Shown one piece after another: positions 32,125-40,950 of a stretch of 64,000 nucleotides of DNA; position 1 is the first letter of the stretch, and each line of letters starts with the position of its first letter. The position numbers and the translations under genes are program-made. This DNA is from Zoogloea sp041908905 (GTDB lineage: Bacteria > Pseudomonadota > Gammaproteobacteria > Burkholderiales > Rhodocyclaceae): NCBI RefSeq assembly GCF_041908905.1, contig NZ_JAYREK010000019.1, forward strand, positions 8,990-72,989. Direction: 5' to 3'. The notes beneath the pieces are model-generated. The model was not told the origin of the DNA. It saw only the letters and a program-made list of their open reading frames with translations, and ran no database searches.

Positions 32125-34503
32125 TCAACCTCGCAGCTTGGCGCCGAGCTGTTCTTCGGCGTGACGGGTCAAGGCGGCCATGGCGGCATCCACTTCGGCA
32201 TCTTCGAGGGTGCGCTGAGTGTCTTGCATCACCACCCGGAAAGCAAGGCTTTTCCGGGTGGGCTCGATGCCCTTGCCCTGGTATTGGTCGAACAGCTCGA
32301 TGCGCTGCACGATGGCCGGCGCGACTGCCTGCAGGCCGGCGAGCAGGCCGCCCGAGGCCACCTGCTGGTCGACCACCAGGGCCAGGTCACGGGTGACCGC
32401 CGGGAAGCGCGACAGCTCGGTGTAGGCCGGGGTGACGGTTTCGAGGAGCACGTCGAGGTCGAGCTCGAAGAGCACCGGCGCGGTGCCCAGCTCGTAGCGC
32501 TGGACCCACACCGGATGCAGCTCGCCGATGACGCCGACGGCCTTGCCGTCCACCTTCACGCAGGCGGAGCGGCCCGGATGCAGGGCCGGATGGCTGGCCC
32601 GCTCGAACTCGGCGACGCGCGGGAAGAGCAGCGCCTCGAGGTCGGCCTTGACGTCGAAGAAATCGACGTTGCGATTGGCCTCGCCCCACTGCTCGGGCTT
32701 CACGGTGCCCGCCGCCAGCGCGGCAATGCGTACCGGCTGGTGGTAGCCGTCGACCGGCTGGCCGGCGGCGTCGTGGGCAAAGCAGCGGCCGATCTCGAAG
32801 ACCCGCACGCGGTTGGTCTGGCGCTTGCGGTTGGTGACCACGTTGGCCACCAGGCCACCGATCAGCGAGGAGCGCATCACGCTCATCTGGCTGGCGATGG
32901 GGTTGGCGAGGCGCACCGGGTTGGTGTTGCCGGCGAAGTCCTTCTCCCAGGCCTCCTCGACGAAGGCGAAGTTGATGACTTCCTGGTACTCGCGGGCGGC
33001 CACCTGGCGGCGCAGCGACATCGCGTCGCGCTTCGCCTCGGGGCGCGGCAGCATCGTGATCGGGCCACGGGGGGCGCGGATCGGGATGTTGTCGTAGCCG
33101 TGGATGCGGGCGATCTCTTCGATCAGGTCTTCCTCGATCTCCACGTCGAAGCGGTAGGACGGCGGCGTGACGACGAAGTCGTCGCCGTCGCGGCTGACCT
33201 GCAGGTCGAGGCGCTCGAACATGCCCGCCACCGCGTCGGCGCTGAGGTCGATGCCGAGCATGCGGCGCACGCGGCTGGCGCGCAGGCGGATCGGGGCGCG
33301 GGCCGGCAGCTTGTCGGCCGCGACGGCCTCGACCACCGGGCCGGCTTCGCCGCCGCAGATGTCGAGGATCAGGCGCGTGGCGCGCTCCATGGCCTTGCCG
33401 GCCAGCGCGAAGTCGACGCCGCGCTCGAAGCGGTAGGAGGCATCCGACGAGAAGCCGTAGGCGCGAGCGCGGCCGGCAATGGCGTCGGGCGCGAAAAAGG
33501 CGCTCTCGAGGAAGAGTTCGGTGGTGTCGAGGGTGATGCCGCTCTCCTCGCCGCCCATGATGCCGGCCAGCGCCAGGGCGCGGGCTTCGTCGGCGATCAG
33601 GAGGGTGTCGGCGGCCGGCGTGATGGTCTGGCCGTTGAGGAGCAGCACCTGCTCGCCAGCCTTGGGCAGACGCACGTGGATGGCGCCGGCGAGCTTCGCG
33701 TTGTCGAAGGCGTGCAGCGGCTGGCCGAGTTCGAGCATCACGTAGTTGGTGACGTCCACGAGGGCGCTGATCGAACGGATGCCGCTGCGCAGCAGGCGCT
33801 GCTTCATCCACTCGGGGGTCGGCGCCTTGGCGTCGACGCCGCGGATGATGCGACCGCAGTAACGCGGGCAGGCTTCCGGCGCGTCGAGCACGATCGCCCG
33901 GGTGTCGCCATGGCCGGCGGCCACCGGCTCGCAGGCCGGCAGGCTGAGCGGGCTGCCGGTGAGGGCGGCCACCTCGCGGGCGATGCCGCTGAGGCTCAGG
34001 CAGTCGGCGCGGTTGGGCGTCAGCTTGATGGTGAACAGGGTGTCGTCGAGGGCCAGGTAATCGCGCAGATCGGTGCCGACCGGCGCGTCCTCGGGCAGCA
34101 CCAGGAGGCCGCTGCTCTCGTCGGAGATGCCGAGTTCCTTGGCCGAGCACAGCATGCCGAAGGACTCGACGCCGCGCAGCTTGGCCGCCTTGATGCCGAA
34201 GCCGGCCAGGTCGGCGCCCACCAGCGCGCAGGGGATCTTGATGCCGGCGGCGGCGTTGGGGGCGCCGCAGACGATCTGCAGCAGCTCGCCCTGCCCCGCG
34301 TCCACCTTGCAGACGCGCAGCTTGTCGGCGTTGGGATGCTTCTCGGCTTCGACGATCTGCGCGACGACGACCTTGGAGAACACGGCGGCCACGCCGTCCT
34401 GCTCTTCCACTTCCAGCCCCGCCATGGTGAGCAGATGCCCAAGCTGGTCCGAATCGAGGCTCGGACTGACGAAACTGCGCAACCAGAGTTCTGAGAATTG
34501 CAT
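32125..34503 (-). CDS. pheT: Phenylalanyl-tRNA synthetase beta subunit
   Basis: A 792-aa subunit of the (alpha-beta)2 enzyme. Domains in order: tRNA-binding EMAP-like domain (about 40-150, VVVAQIVEAEKHPNADKL), B1/B3/B4 editing region (EESGITLDTTELFLESAFF), B5 domain (about 405-480) and the C-terminal FDX-ACB anticodon-binding domain (LSRFPAVTRDLALVVD). Length matches E. coli PheT. The gap from pheS is 3 bp and to ihfA 6 bp, so it lies in one operon. Confidence 0.97.
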   Translation of the reverse strand: MQFSELWLRSFVSPSLDSDQLGHLLTMAGLEVEEQDGVAAVFSKVVVAQIVEAEKHPNADKLRVCKVDAGQGELLQIVCGAPNAAAGIKIPCALVGADLAGFGIKAAKLRGVESFGMLCSAKELGISDESSGLLVLPEDAPVGTDLRDYLALDDTLFTIKLTPNRADCLSLSGIAREVAALTGSPLSLPACEPVAAGHGDTRAIVLDAPEACPRYCGRIIRGVDAKAPTPEWMKQRLLRSGIRSISALVDVTNYVMLELGQPLHAFDNAKLAGAIHVRLPKAGEQVLLLNGQTITPAADTLLIADEARALALAGIMGGEESGITLDTTELFLESAFFAPDAIAGRARAYGFSSDASYRFERGVDFALAGKAMERATRLILDICGGEAGPVVEAVAADKLPARAPIRLRASRVRRMLGIDLSADAVAGMFERLDLQVSRDGDDFVVTPPSYRFDVEIEEDLIEEIARIHGYDNIPIRAPRGPITMLPRPEAKRDAMSLRRQVAAREYQEVINFAFVEEAWEKDFAGNTNPVRLANPIASQMSVMRSSLIGGLVANVVTNRKRQTNRVRVFEIGRCFAHDAAGQPVDGYHQPVRIAALAAGTVKPEQWGEANRNVDFFDVKADLEALLFPRVAEFERASHPALHPGRSACVKVDGKAVGVIGELHPVWVQRYELGTAPVLFELDLDVLLETVTPAYTELSRFPAVTRDLALVVDQQVASGGLLAGLQAVAPAIVQRIELFDQYQGKGIEPTRKSLAFRVVMQDTQRTLEDAEVDAAMAALTRHAEEQLGAKLRG

Positions 34504-34506
34504 GGC

Positions 34507-35538
34507 TTACCTGAATTGACCGAGGAAACGAAGATCGCCTTCGAAGAAGAGGCGCAGGTCGCCCACGCCGTAGCGCAGCATGGTGAGCCGATCCGGCCCC
34601 ATGCCGAAGGCGAAGCCGGTATAGCGTTCGGGGTCGATGCCGCCGTGCCGCAGCACGTTGGGGTGCATCATTCCGCAGCCGGCGATCTCCAGCCAGCGGC
34701 CCTTGAGGGCGCCGCTCATGAAGGCCACGTCGATCTCGGCGGAGGGTTCGGTGAACGGGAAGAAGGACGGCCGGAAACGCACCTGCAGGTCGTCGCTCTC
34801 GAAGAAGTTGCGCAGGAAGTCGGCCACCACGCCCTTCAGGTCGGCGAAGCTCACCGACTCGCCGATCCACAGACCTTCGATCTGGTGGAACATCGGCGAA
34901 TGGGTGGCGTCGGAGTCGACGCGATACACGCGGCCCGGCGCGATCACGCGCAGCTCGGGCATGGTGTCGCGATCCTTGTGGGCCTCGACGTGGGCCTGCA
35001 TGGCGCGGATCTGGACCGGGCTGGTGTGGGTGCGCAGCAGCACCTTGTCGCCGTTTTCCAGATAGAAGGTGTCGTGCATCGAACGCGCCGGGTGGTTGGC
35101 CGGGGTGTTCAGTGCCGTGAAGTTGTAGAAATCGGTCTCGATCTCCGGGCCTTCGGCCACGTCGAAGCCGATCGAGCGGAACAACTGTTCGACCCGCTCG
35201 AGGGTGCGCACCACCGGGTGCAGGCCACCAATGCCGGCCCCACGGCCGGGCAGGGTCACATCCAGCGCCTCGGCGGCGAGCTGGGCTTCGAGGGCGGCTT
35301 GCTGCAGCGCGTCACGGCGCGCGTTGAGCTGCGCCTCGATGGCGGACTTGGCCTTGTTGATCTCGGCGCCGGCGGTCTTGCGGGCTTCGGGGTCGAGTTT
35401 GCCGAGCCCCTTCAGGAGCTCCGTCAGCGAACCACCCTTGCCGAGATAGCGGGCCTTGGCGGTTTCCAGGGCGGCACTGTCGGCCGCGGCGGCGAAGTCG
35501 ACGCCGGCTTGCGCCACGAGTTGATCGAGTTGATCCAT
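34507..35538 (-). CDS. pheS: Phenylalanyl-tRNA synthetase alpha subunit
   Basis: A 343-aa class II synthetase subunit. An N-terminal coiled-coil arm (about 1-90) is followed by the catalytic core with LRTHTSPVQIRAM (motif 2 loop begins nearby), FHQIEGLWIG, and GFAFGMGPDRLTMLRYG (motif 3). The last motif contains the alanine position used in p-Cl-Phe selection (FAFG). It is separated from rplT by a terminator-like hairpin and a 73-bp leader; no leader peptide rich in Phe codons is visible there. Confidence 0.97.
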   Translation of the reverse strand: MDQLDQLVAQAGVDFAAAADSAALETAKARYLGKGGSLTELLKGLGKLDPEARKTAGAEINKAKSAIEAQLNARRDALQQAALEAQLAAEALDVTLPGRGAGIGGLHPVVRTLERVEQLFRSIGFDVAEGPEIETDFYNFTALNTPANHPARSMHDTFYLENGDKVLLRTHTSPVQIRAMQAHVEAHKDRDTMPELRVIAPGRVYRVDSDATHSPMFHQIEGLWIGESVSFADLKGVVADFLRNFFESDDLQVRFRPSFFPFTEPSAEIDVAFMSGALKGRWLEIAGCGMMHPNVLRHGGIDPERYTGFAFGMGPDRLTMLRYGVGDLRLFFEGDLRFLGQFR

Positions 35539-35568
35539 TTTTCAGTCTGTATCCCGGGTGTTCAGGAC

Positions 35569-35598
35569 AAAAAAAAGGAGGCCAGGCCTCCTTTTTTT
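35569..35598 (-). terminator. Terminator or attenuator between rplT and pheS
   Basis: GGAGGCC-A-GGCCTCC is flanked by A and T runs of seven or more, so on the minus strand it is a strong rho-independent hairpin. It sits before rplT ends (downstream in transcription is pheS, so on this strand the hairpin follows pheS start upstream region). In transcription order it lies after pheS promoter-proximal leader start? Reading plainly: transcription runs thrS to pheT, so this hairpin comes after rplT and before pheS and would limit read-through into pheST. Confidence 0.75.
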
Positions 35599-35611
35599 GT
35601 GCCGCGTAAGC

Positions 35612-35971
35612 TTACGCAGCGAGCTGGGCCTTGGCTTGTTCGGCGAGCGCCGCAAAAGCGGGCTTGTCGAAGACGGCCAGGTCGGCCAGCACCTTGCGGT
35701 CCACTTCGATGGAGGCCTTCTTGAGGCCGTTCATGAAGCGGCTGTAGGTCAGGCCGACTTCACGCGCGGCGGCGTTGATACGGGCGATCCACAGGGCACG
35801 GAACTGACGCTTGCGCTGACGACGGTCGCGGTAAGCGTACTGGCCGGCCTTCATGACCGCCTGCTTGGCGATCCGATATACGTTCTTGCGACGGCCGCGA
35901 TAGCCCTTGGCTTGATCAAGGACCTTCTTGTGACGGGCGCGAGCGGTTACACCGCGTTTAACTCGAGGCAT
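35612..35971 (-). CDS. rplT: 50S ribosomal protein L20
   Basis: The 119-aa protein binds 23S rRNA early in 50S assembly and in E. coli represses its own operon by binding the rpmI leader. MPRVKRGVTARARHKKVLDQ and LWIARINAAAREVGLTYSRF are diagnostic. It follows rpmI by 14 bp and is closed by a hairpin before pheS. Confidence 0.97.
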   Translation of the reverse strand: MPRVKRGVTARARHKKVLDQAKGYRGRRKNVYRIAKQAVMKAGQYAYRDRRQRKRQFRALWIARINAAAREVGLTYSRFMNGLKKASIEVDRKVLADLAVFDKPAFAALAEQAKAQLAA

Positions 35972-35985
35972 TGCGTTCTCCTAAA

Positions 35986-36183
35986 TCAGGCGTAGGGCAT
36001 CATGGCGCGGATGGACTTTTCGTCCGAAGCATGCACGGCAGTCATGCCGCGCAGCTGGCGCTTGCTCTTGGTCGTCTTCTTGGTCAGGATGTGGCGCTTG
36101 AACGCCTGCGAACGCTTGATGCTACCGCTAGAGCGGATCTTGAACCGCTTGGCGGCCCCGCTCTTGGTCTTCATCTTGGGCAT
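35986..36183 (-). CDS. rpmI: 50S ribosomal protein L35
   Basis: A 65-aa basic ribosomal protein; MPKMKTKSGAAKRFKIRSSG is the standard N-terminus. The 175-bp gap between infC and rpmI includes a hairpin (GGCGGGC at 36265-36271 pairing with GCCCGCC at 36278-36284). L20-dependent control of rpmI-rplT acts in this leader in relatives, so the hairpin may belong to that control, though this is only inferred. Confidence 0.96.
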   Translation of the reverse strand: MPKMKTKSGAAKRFKIRSSGSIKRSQAFKRHILTKKTTKSKRQLRGMTAVHASDEKSIRAMMPYA

Positions 36184-36358
36184 GAAGTACTCCAGCTTAT
36201 GACATGGCCCCGGGTGGCGTCCGACTTCCGGACACGCTTCAACAACCCGTCACCACTTGTTTCCGGCGGGCTATCCTGCCCGCCGTATTCCGACGCCTGG
36301 CTGCCCGCCAGACACCGGGAATCCTGTGAAACCCCGGCGGCGCGGCCGCCGGTGGGTA

Positions 36359-36880
36359 TCAGTGCTTCTTCTTGGGCGCGATGACCATGATCATCTGGCG
36401 CCCTTCCATCTTCGGCATCTGCTCGACCTGGCCGATCTCTTCGAGGTCAGCCTTGACCCGCTCCAGCTGGCGCATGCCGAACTCCTGGTGCGCCATCTCG
36501 CGACCGCGGAAGCGGAGCGTTACCTTGGCCTTGTCACCTTCGTTCAGGAACTTGATGAGGTTGCGCAGCTTGATCTGGTAGTCGTTCTCGTCCGTGCCCG
36601 GACGCAGCTTGACTTCCTTGACCTGGATCTGCTTTTGCTTCTGCTTGGCTTCGTGGGCGCGCTTGGCTTCTTCGTACTTGTATTTGCCGAAGTCCATCAG
36701 GCGGCACACCGGCGGCTTCGCCATCGGCGCGATCTCTACGAGATCCACACCCGCTTCTTCCGCCGCTTCAAGCGCAGCACGCAAAGAGACGATGCCGATC
36801 TGCTCACCGTCCTCACCCGTCAGGCGCACTTCCGGCGCATTGATTTCGCCGTTAACGCGCAGCTTTTTATCCTGAGCTAT
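36359..36880 (-). CDS. infC: Translation initiation factor IF-3, ATA start
   Basis: A 173-aa IF-3. The conserved N-terminus (AQDKKLRVNGEINAPEVRLT) is only reached if translation begins at the ATA at 36880, which has GGAG 9 nt upstream; the first ATG-type start in frame would remove part of the N-domain. Rare AUU, AUC or AUA starts are a known feature of infC: IF-3 rejects them and so limits its own synthesis. C-domain motifs (KVTLRFRGREMAHQEFG, MIMVIAPKKK) are intact. It lies 27 bp after thrS. Confidence 0.93.
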   Translation of the reverse strand: MAQDKKLRVNGEINAPEVRLTGEDGEQIGIVSLRAALEAAEEAGVDLVEIAPMAKPPVCRLMDFGKYKYEEAKRAHEAKQKQKQIQVKEVKLRPGTDENDYQIKLRNLIKFLNEGDKAKVTLRFRGREMAHQEFGMRQLERVKADLEEIGQVEQMPKMEGRQMIMVIAPKKKH

Positions 36881-36907
36881 GGTTCAAGTCTCCAAAAAAA
36901 CAAAAAA

Positions 36908-38824
36908 TCAGGCCGTGCCGGCAAACGTGGAAATTTCACGCTGCCAACGCTCGACGACCTCCTCGAGGGACATTTGACCGAGGTCTTGATTACCCCGGGC
37001 GCGCACGGCGACAACCTCTGCTGCTTTTTCCTTGTCGCCGACGACGAGAAGATAGGGCAGCTTTCGTACGCTATGTTCGCGTATTTTATAAGTAATCTTC
37101 TCGTTGCGCAAATCGGCCTCGACGCGGAAGCCCTTCGCGCGGAGCGCCTTGACGACTTCGGTCACATAATCGGCCTGGGCTTCGGAGATGTTCAGCACCA
37201 CCGCCTGGACCGGCGACAGCCACAAGGGCAGCGCACCGGCGTGGTTTTCGATGAGGATGCCGATGAAACGCTCCAGCGACCCCAGGATCGCCCGGTGCAG
37301 CATCACCGGACGGCGGCGGGAGTTGTCTTCGGCCACGTACTCGGCGTCGAGACGCTCGGGCAGCACGAAGTCGAGCTGCATCGTGCCGCACTGCCAGGAG
37401 CGGCCGAGGGCGTCCTTGACGTGATATTCGATCTTCGGGCCGTAGAAAGCCCCCTCGCCGGGCAGCTCCTCCCACTGGTGCCCCGAGGCCGCCAGCGCCT
37501 CGCGCAGACCGCCTTCGGCCTTGTCCCAGACCTCGTCGCTGCCGGCGCGCTTCTCGGGGCGCAGGGACAGCTTGACCGCCACATCGGTGAAGCCGAAGTC
37601 GCGATAGACGCGGGACAGCAGCTCGTTGAAGGCGGTGACCTCGGCCACGATCTGCTCTTCGGTGCAGAAGATGTGAGCATCGTCCTGCACGAAACCGCGC
37701 ACGCGCATCAGGCCGTGCAGCGCGCCGGAGGGCTCGTTGCGGTGGCAGGAGCCGAACTCGGCGAGGCGCAGCGGCAGGTCGCGATAGGAATGCAGGCCGT
37801 GGTTGTAGATCTGCACGTGGCCGGGACAGTTCATCGGCTTCACCGCATAGTCGCGCTTCTCCGACTCGGTGGTGAACATGTTGTCGCGGTAGTTGTCCCA
37901 GTGACCGGAACGCTCCCACAGCTGGCGATCCATCACCAGCGGGGTCTTGACCTCCTGGTAGCCGGCCTCGGTGAGCACGCGGCGCATGTACTGCTCGATC
38001 TGCTGCCAGAGGGTCCAGCCGTTGGGGTGCCAGAACACCATGCCCGGCGCCTCGTCCTGAAGATGGAACAGGTCGAGCTGCTTGCCGAGGCGGCGGTGGT
38101 CGCGCTTCTCGGCCTCCTCCAGCATGTGCAGATAGGCGTCCTGATCTTCCTTGCGGGCCCAGGCCGTGCCGTAGATGCGCTGCAGCATCTCGTTCTTCGA
38201 GTCGCCACGCCAGTAGGCGCCGGCAACCTTCATCAGCTTGAAGACCTTCAGCTTGCCGGTGGACGGCACGTGGGGGCCACGGCACAGATCGGTGAAATCA
38301 CCCTCGCGGTACAGCGAGACATCCTCGCCCTGGGGGATGGAGGCAATGATCTCGGCCTTGTAGTGCTCACCGATGGACTTGAAGTAGGCCACCGCCTCGT
38401 CCCGCGGCAGCACGCTGCGCTCGACCGGGATGTCGCGCCTGGCGAGTTCGGCCATGCGCGCCTCGATCTTGGCCAGATCTTCGGGCGTAAACGGACGCTT
38501 GTAGGAAAAATCGTAGTAGAAGCCGTTGTCGATCACCGGCCCGATGGTCACCTGCGCCTCCGGGAACAGCTCCTTGACGGCATAGGCCAGCAGATGGGCA
38601 GTGGAGTGACGAATGACCTCGAGGCCATCGGCGTCCTTGTCGGTGACGATGGCCAGCCGGGCGTCGCTCTCGATGAGATGGGAGGTGTCGACGAGACGCC
38701 CATCGACCTTGCCGGCAAGCGCGGCACGGGCCAGACCGGCACCGATGGAGGCGGCGACCTGGGCGATTGTCACTGGCTGCTCGAAACTGCGAACAGAACC
38801 GTCGGGCAAGGTGATGTTGGGCAT
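36908..38824 (-). CDS. thrS: Threonyl-tRNA synthetase
   Basis: A 638-aa class II synthetase: TGS domain (1-62), editing domain with HSTAHLLAYAV (His-rich HxxxH region near 73-77), catalytic core with MNCPGHVQIYNH (zinc Cys), RVRGFVQDDAHIFC (motif 2) and HRAILGSLERFIGILIE (motif 3), and an anticodon-binding domain to the end. It heads the thrS-infC-rpmI-rplT-pheST-ihfA cluster. The region just upstream (38825-38851) is short and then comes a terminator of the tRNA-Val gene. Confidence 0.97.
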   Translation of the reverse strand: MPNITLPDGSVRSFEQPVTIAQVAASIGAGLARAALAGKVDGRLVDTSHLIESDARLAIVTDKDADGLEVIRHSTAHLLAYAVKELFPEAQVTIGPVIDNGFYYDFSYKRPFTPEDLAKIEARMAELARRDIPVERSVLPRDEAVAYFKSIGEHYKAEIIASIPQGEDVSLYREGDFTDLCRGPHVPSTGKLKVFKLMKVAGAYWRGDSKNEMLQRIYGTAWARKEDQDAYLHMLEEAEKRDHRRLGKQLDLFHLQDEAPGMVFWHPNGWTLWQQIEQYMRRVLTEAGYQEVKTPLVMDRQLWERSGHWDNYRDNMFTTESEKRDYAVKPMNCPGHVQIYNHGLHSYRDLPLRLAEFGSCHRNEPSGALHGLMRVRGFVQDDAHIFCTEEQIVAEVTAFNELLSRVYRDFGFTDVAVKLSLRPEKRAGSDEVWDKAEGGLREALAASGHQWEELPGEGAFYGPKIEYHVKDALGRSWQCGTMQLDFVLPERLDAEYVAEDNSRRRPVMLHRAILGSLERFIGILIENHAGALPLWLSPVQAVVLNISEAQADYVTEVVKALRAKGFRVEADLRNEKITYKIREHSVRKLPYLLVVGDKEKAAEVVAVRARGNQDLGQMSLEEVVERWQREISTFAGTA

Positions 38825-38851
38825 GATGGCTCGCGCGAAAAATTTGAGGGC

Positions 38852-38883
38852 AAAAAAAAAGTGCGGCCAGGCCGCACTTTTTT
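38852..38883 (-). terminator. Terminator after tRNA-Val
   Basis: GTGCGGCC pairs with GGCCGCAC (sharing a short loop), flanked by nine A and six T residues. On the minus strand it lies between the 3' end of tRNA-Val and the thrS start, and is U-tailed in that direction. Confidence 0.75.
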
Positions 38884-38972
38884 CTCTACCGAAAAACGCC
38901 TTGCAGCAGACCAGATTTTACTTAGTCTTCGCGCTGCAAGTTCGAAACATCCGCGTTTTCCTCTTAGGTGTT

Positions 38973-39049
38973 TGGTAGGCGCGATTGGACTCGAACCAAC
39001 GACCCCCACCATGTCAAGGTGGTGCTCTAACCAGCTGAGCTACGCGCCT
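38973..39049 (-). tRNA. tRNA-Val (anticodon GAC)
   Basis: A 77-nt cloverleaf with encoded CCA. The acceptor stem pairs AGGCGCG with CGCGCCT and has discriminator A. The D arm reads GCTCAGCTGGTTAGAGC, the anticodon stem-loop CCACC-TTGACAT-GGTGG gives anticodon GAC, and the T arm contains GGTTCGAGTCC. It decodes GUC and GUU. Nearly identical arms occur in E. coli tRNA-Val(GAC). Confidence 0.96.
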
Positions 39050-39101
39050 AAGAAGCCCGCATTATAGACGAGCCCTAAAAACTGTCAACAGCTTTCCAGA
39101 A

Positions 39102-39908
39102 TTATTTTGCGGGGAGCCCGCCCTCGGGCCACGCCCCCAGAAAACGCTGCCAGTGCTCCGCCTCGAGACGGCCGATGGATTCCCGCACGAACGCAACCTC
39201 GGCGTCGTAGTGGGCCCGATCGAAGACGCCCCGCATCAGCTGGAAGCGCAGGAAGACCAGGTAGGTGTTGACCACGTCGGTCTCGCAGTAGTCGCGGATC
39301 TCGCCGATACGCCCCTCGCAGTAGCCCTTCCACACCGCCGAACCGTCCATCCCGAGCTTGCCGGGGAAGCCCATCAGCTTGGCGAGGTCGTCGAGGGGCG
39401 CATTGGCCCGCGGCTGGTAGAGGGCCAGCAGGTCCATCAGGTCGAGGTGGCGGGTGTGATAGCGCCCGATGTAGTTGTTCCACTTGAAATCGCGGGAGTC
39501 GTTGTAATCGCCATCCCCCAGATCCCAGTAGCGGGACGCCGTCACCCCATGGAGCATGCCCCGGTAGTGGAGCACCGGCAGGTCGAAGCCGCCGCCGTTC
39601 CACGACACCAGCTGGGGGGTGAACTTCTCGACGCCGTCGAAGAAGCGCTGGATCAGCTCACCTTCGTTGCAGTCGGGCTCGGAGAGCGAGAACACCTTGA
39701 AGTGCGCCGCATCCCGGAAGGCGCACGAGATCGTCACCACCCGCTGCAGGTGATGGGGCAGGAAGTCTGTGCCGTTGCTGGCCCGGCGTTGCTGGAAGGC
39801 GAACTCGGCGACCTCCTCGTCGGCGAGCTCGGCCGGCAGGCCGTGGAGGGCGCGGATGCCGGCGACGTCGGGGATGGTCTCGATGTCGAAGACGAGGGTG
39901 CTGGCCAT
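39102..39908 (-). CDS. Predicted PolB-like 3'-5' exonuclease
   Basis: A 268-aa DEDDy-type nuclease related to the exonuclease domain of B-family polymerases. Motifs: LVFDIETIPD (Asp/Glu), SWNGGGFDLPVLHYRG (Asp) and IRDYCETDVVNTYLVFLR (Tyr and Asp). Such proteins are stand-alone in Proteobacteria; the substrate is not established. The gene follows cysM; an ATG at 39917 overlaps the cysM stop as TGATG, while the ATG at 39908 (MASTLVFDIET) better matches the usual short leader. Either start keeps all motifs. Confidence 0.85.
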   Translation of the reverse strand: MASTLVFDIETIPDVAGIRALHGLPAELADEEVAEFAFQQRRASNGTDFLPHHLQRVVTISCAFRDAAHFKVFSLSEPDCNEGELIQRFFDGVEKFTPQLVSWNGGGFDLPVLHYRGMLHGVTASRYWDLGDGDYNDSRDFKWNNYIGRYHTRHLDLMDLLALYQPRANAPLDDLAKLMGFPGKLGMDGSAVWKGYCEGRIGEIRDYCETDVVNTYLVFLRFQLMRGVFDRAHYDAEVAFVRESIGRLEAEHWQRFLGAWPEGGLPAK

Positions 39909-39916
39909 GCGATACA

Positions 39917-40810
39917 TCACGCCGGAAAGACGCCGGTGGACAGGTAGCGGTCGCCCCGGTCGCAGACGATGGAGACGATCACCGCGTTTTCGAGCTCGGC
40001 GGCGAGGCGCAGCGCGACGCACATCGAGCCGCCCGACGAGATCCCGGCGAAGATGCCCTCCTCCCGCGCCAGGCGGCGGGTCATCTCCTCGGCGTCGGCC
40101 TGGGAGACGTACTCGAGGCGATCGACCCGGGCCTTGTCGTAGATGCGCGGCAGATAGGCCTCGGGCCACTTGCGGATGCCGGGGATCTGGGCGCCGTCGG
40201 CCGGCTGGCAGCCGATGATCTGGATCGCCGGGTTCTTGCCCTTGAGGTAGGTGGACACGCCCATGATGGTGCCGGTGGTGCCCATGCTGCTGACAAAGTG
40301 GGTGATCGTGCCGCCGGTCTGCTCCCAGAGCTCCGGACCGGTGCCGTCGATGTGGGCCTGGGGGTTGTCCGGGTTGGCGAACTGATCGAGGATCACGCCG
40401 CGCCCTTCGTCACGCAGGCGCTCGGCCACGTCGCGGGCGAGCTCCATTCCGCCCTCCTTGGGGGTCAGCACCAGCTCGGCGCCAAAGGCGCGCATCGACT
40501 GGCGGCGCTCGATGCTCTGGTTTTCGGGCATCACGAGGATCATCCCGTAGCCGCGGATCGCCGCCGCCATCGCCAGCGCGATGCCGGTGTTGCCGCTGGT
40601 GGCCTCGATGAGGGTCTGACCGGGCTGGATGTCGCCGCGCGCCTCGGCCCGCAGGATCATCGACAGAGCCGGCCTGTCCTTCACCGAGCCGGCCGGGTTG
40701 TTGCCCTCCAGCTTGGCCAGGATGACGTTGTTGCGGCCCGCGCCGATGCGCTTGAGCCGGACCAGCGGGGTGTGGCCCACGTAGTCCTCGAGAGTCTTGA
40801 ATTCCATCAT
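39917..40810 (-). CDS. cysM: Cysteine synthase B (O-acetylserine sulfhydrylase)
   Basis: A 297-aa fold-type II PLP enzyme making cysteine from O-acetylserine and sulfide or thiosulfate. GHTPLVRLKRI, the PLP lysine in NNPAGSVKDRPAL, the substrate loop EATSGNTGIALAM and the phosphate loop SSMGTTGTIMG are all clear; IIGCQPADGAQIPGIRKWP is CysM-like rather than CysK-like. The protein starts at one of two adjacent ATGs (40810, 40807), just after TGGATC. It is coupled to the PolB-like exonuclease gene. Confidence 0.93.
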   Translation of the reverse strand: MMEFKTLEDYVGHTPLVRLKRIGAGRNNVILAKLEGNNPAGSVKDRPALSMILRAEARGDIQPGQTLIEATSGNTGIALAMAAAIRGYGMILVMPENQSIERRQSMRAFGAELVLTPKEGGMELARDVAERLRDEGRGVILDQFANPDNPQAHIDGTGPELWEQTGGTITHFVSSMGTTGTIMGVSTYLKGKNPAIQIIGCQPADGAQIPGIRKWPEAYLPRIYDKARVDRLEYVSQADAEEMTRRLAREEGIFAGISSGGSMCVALRLAAELENAVIVSIVCDRGDRYLSTGVFPA

Positions 40811-40902
40811 GTGATCCAGGGGAGAAGGTGCGATTCGGGCCGATGATACCGAAACGGCGGACACCGGGGCGGCACGAAGCACCGGCGACGGGGATATCAA
40901 CG

Positions 40903-40930
40903 AAAAAAGGGCTTCACGAAGAAGCCCTTT
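40903..40930 (-). terminator. Terminator after ugd
   Basis: AAAGGGCTTC and GAAGCCCTTT form a 10-bp stem with a 5-nt loop; on the minus strand the stem is followed by a T-run. It separates ugd from cysM. Confidence 0.8.
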
Positions 40931-40950
40931 CAAGCGGCCGGCAGCCCCCG

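Noticed and set aside
31774..34494. 906-aa plus-strand frame opposite pheT
   Set aside because: Antisense to pheT and ihfA; no motif, composition typical of shadow frames in GC-rich genomes.
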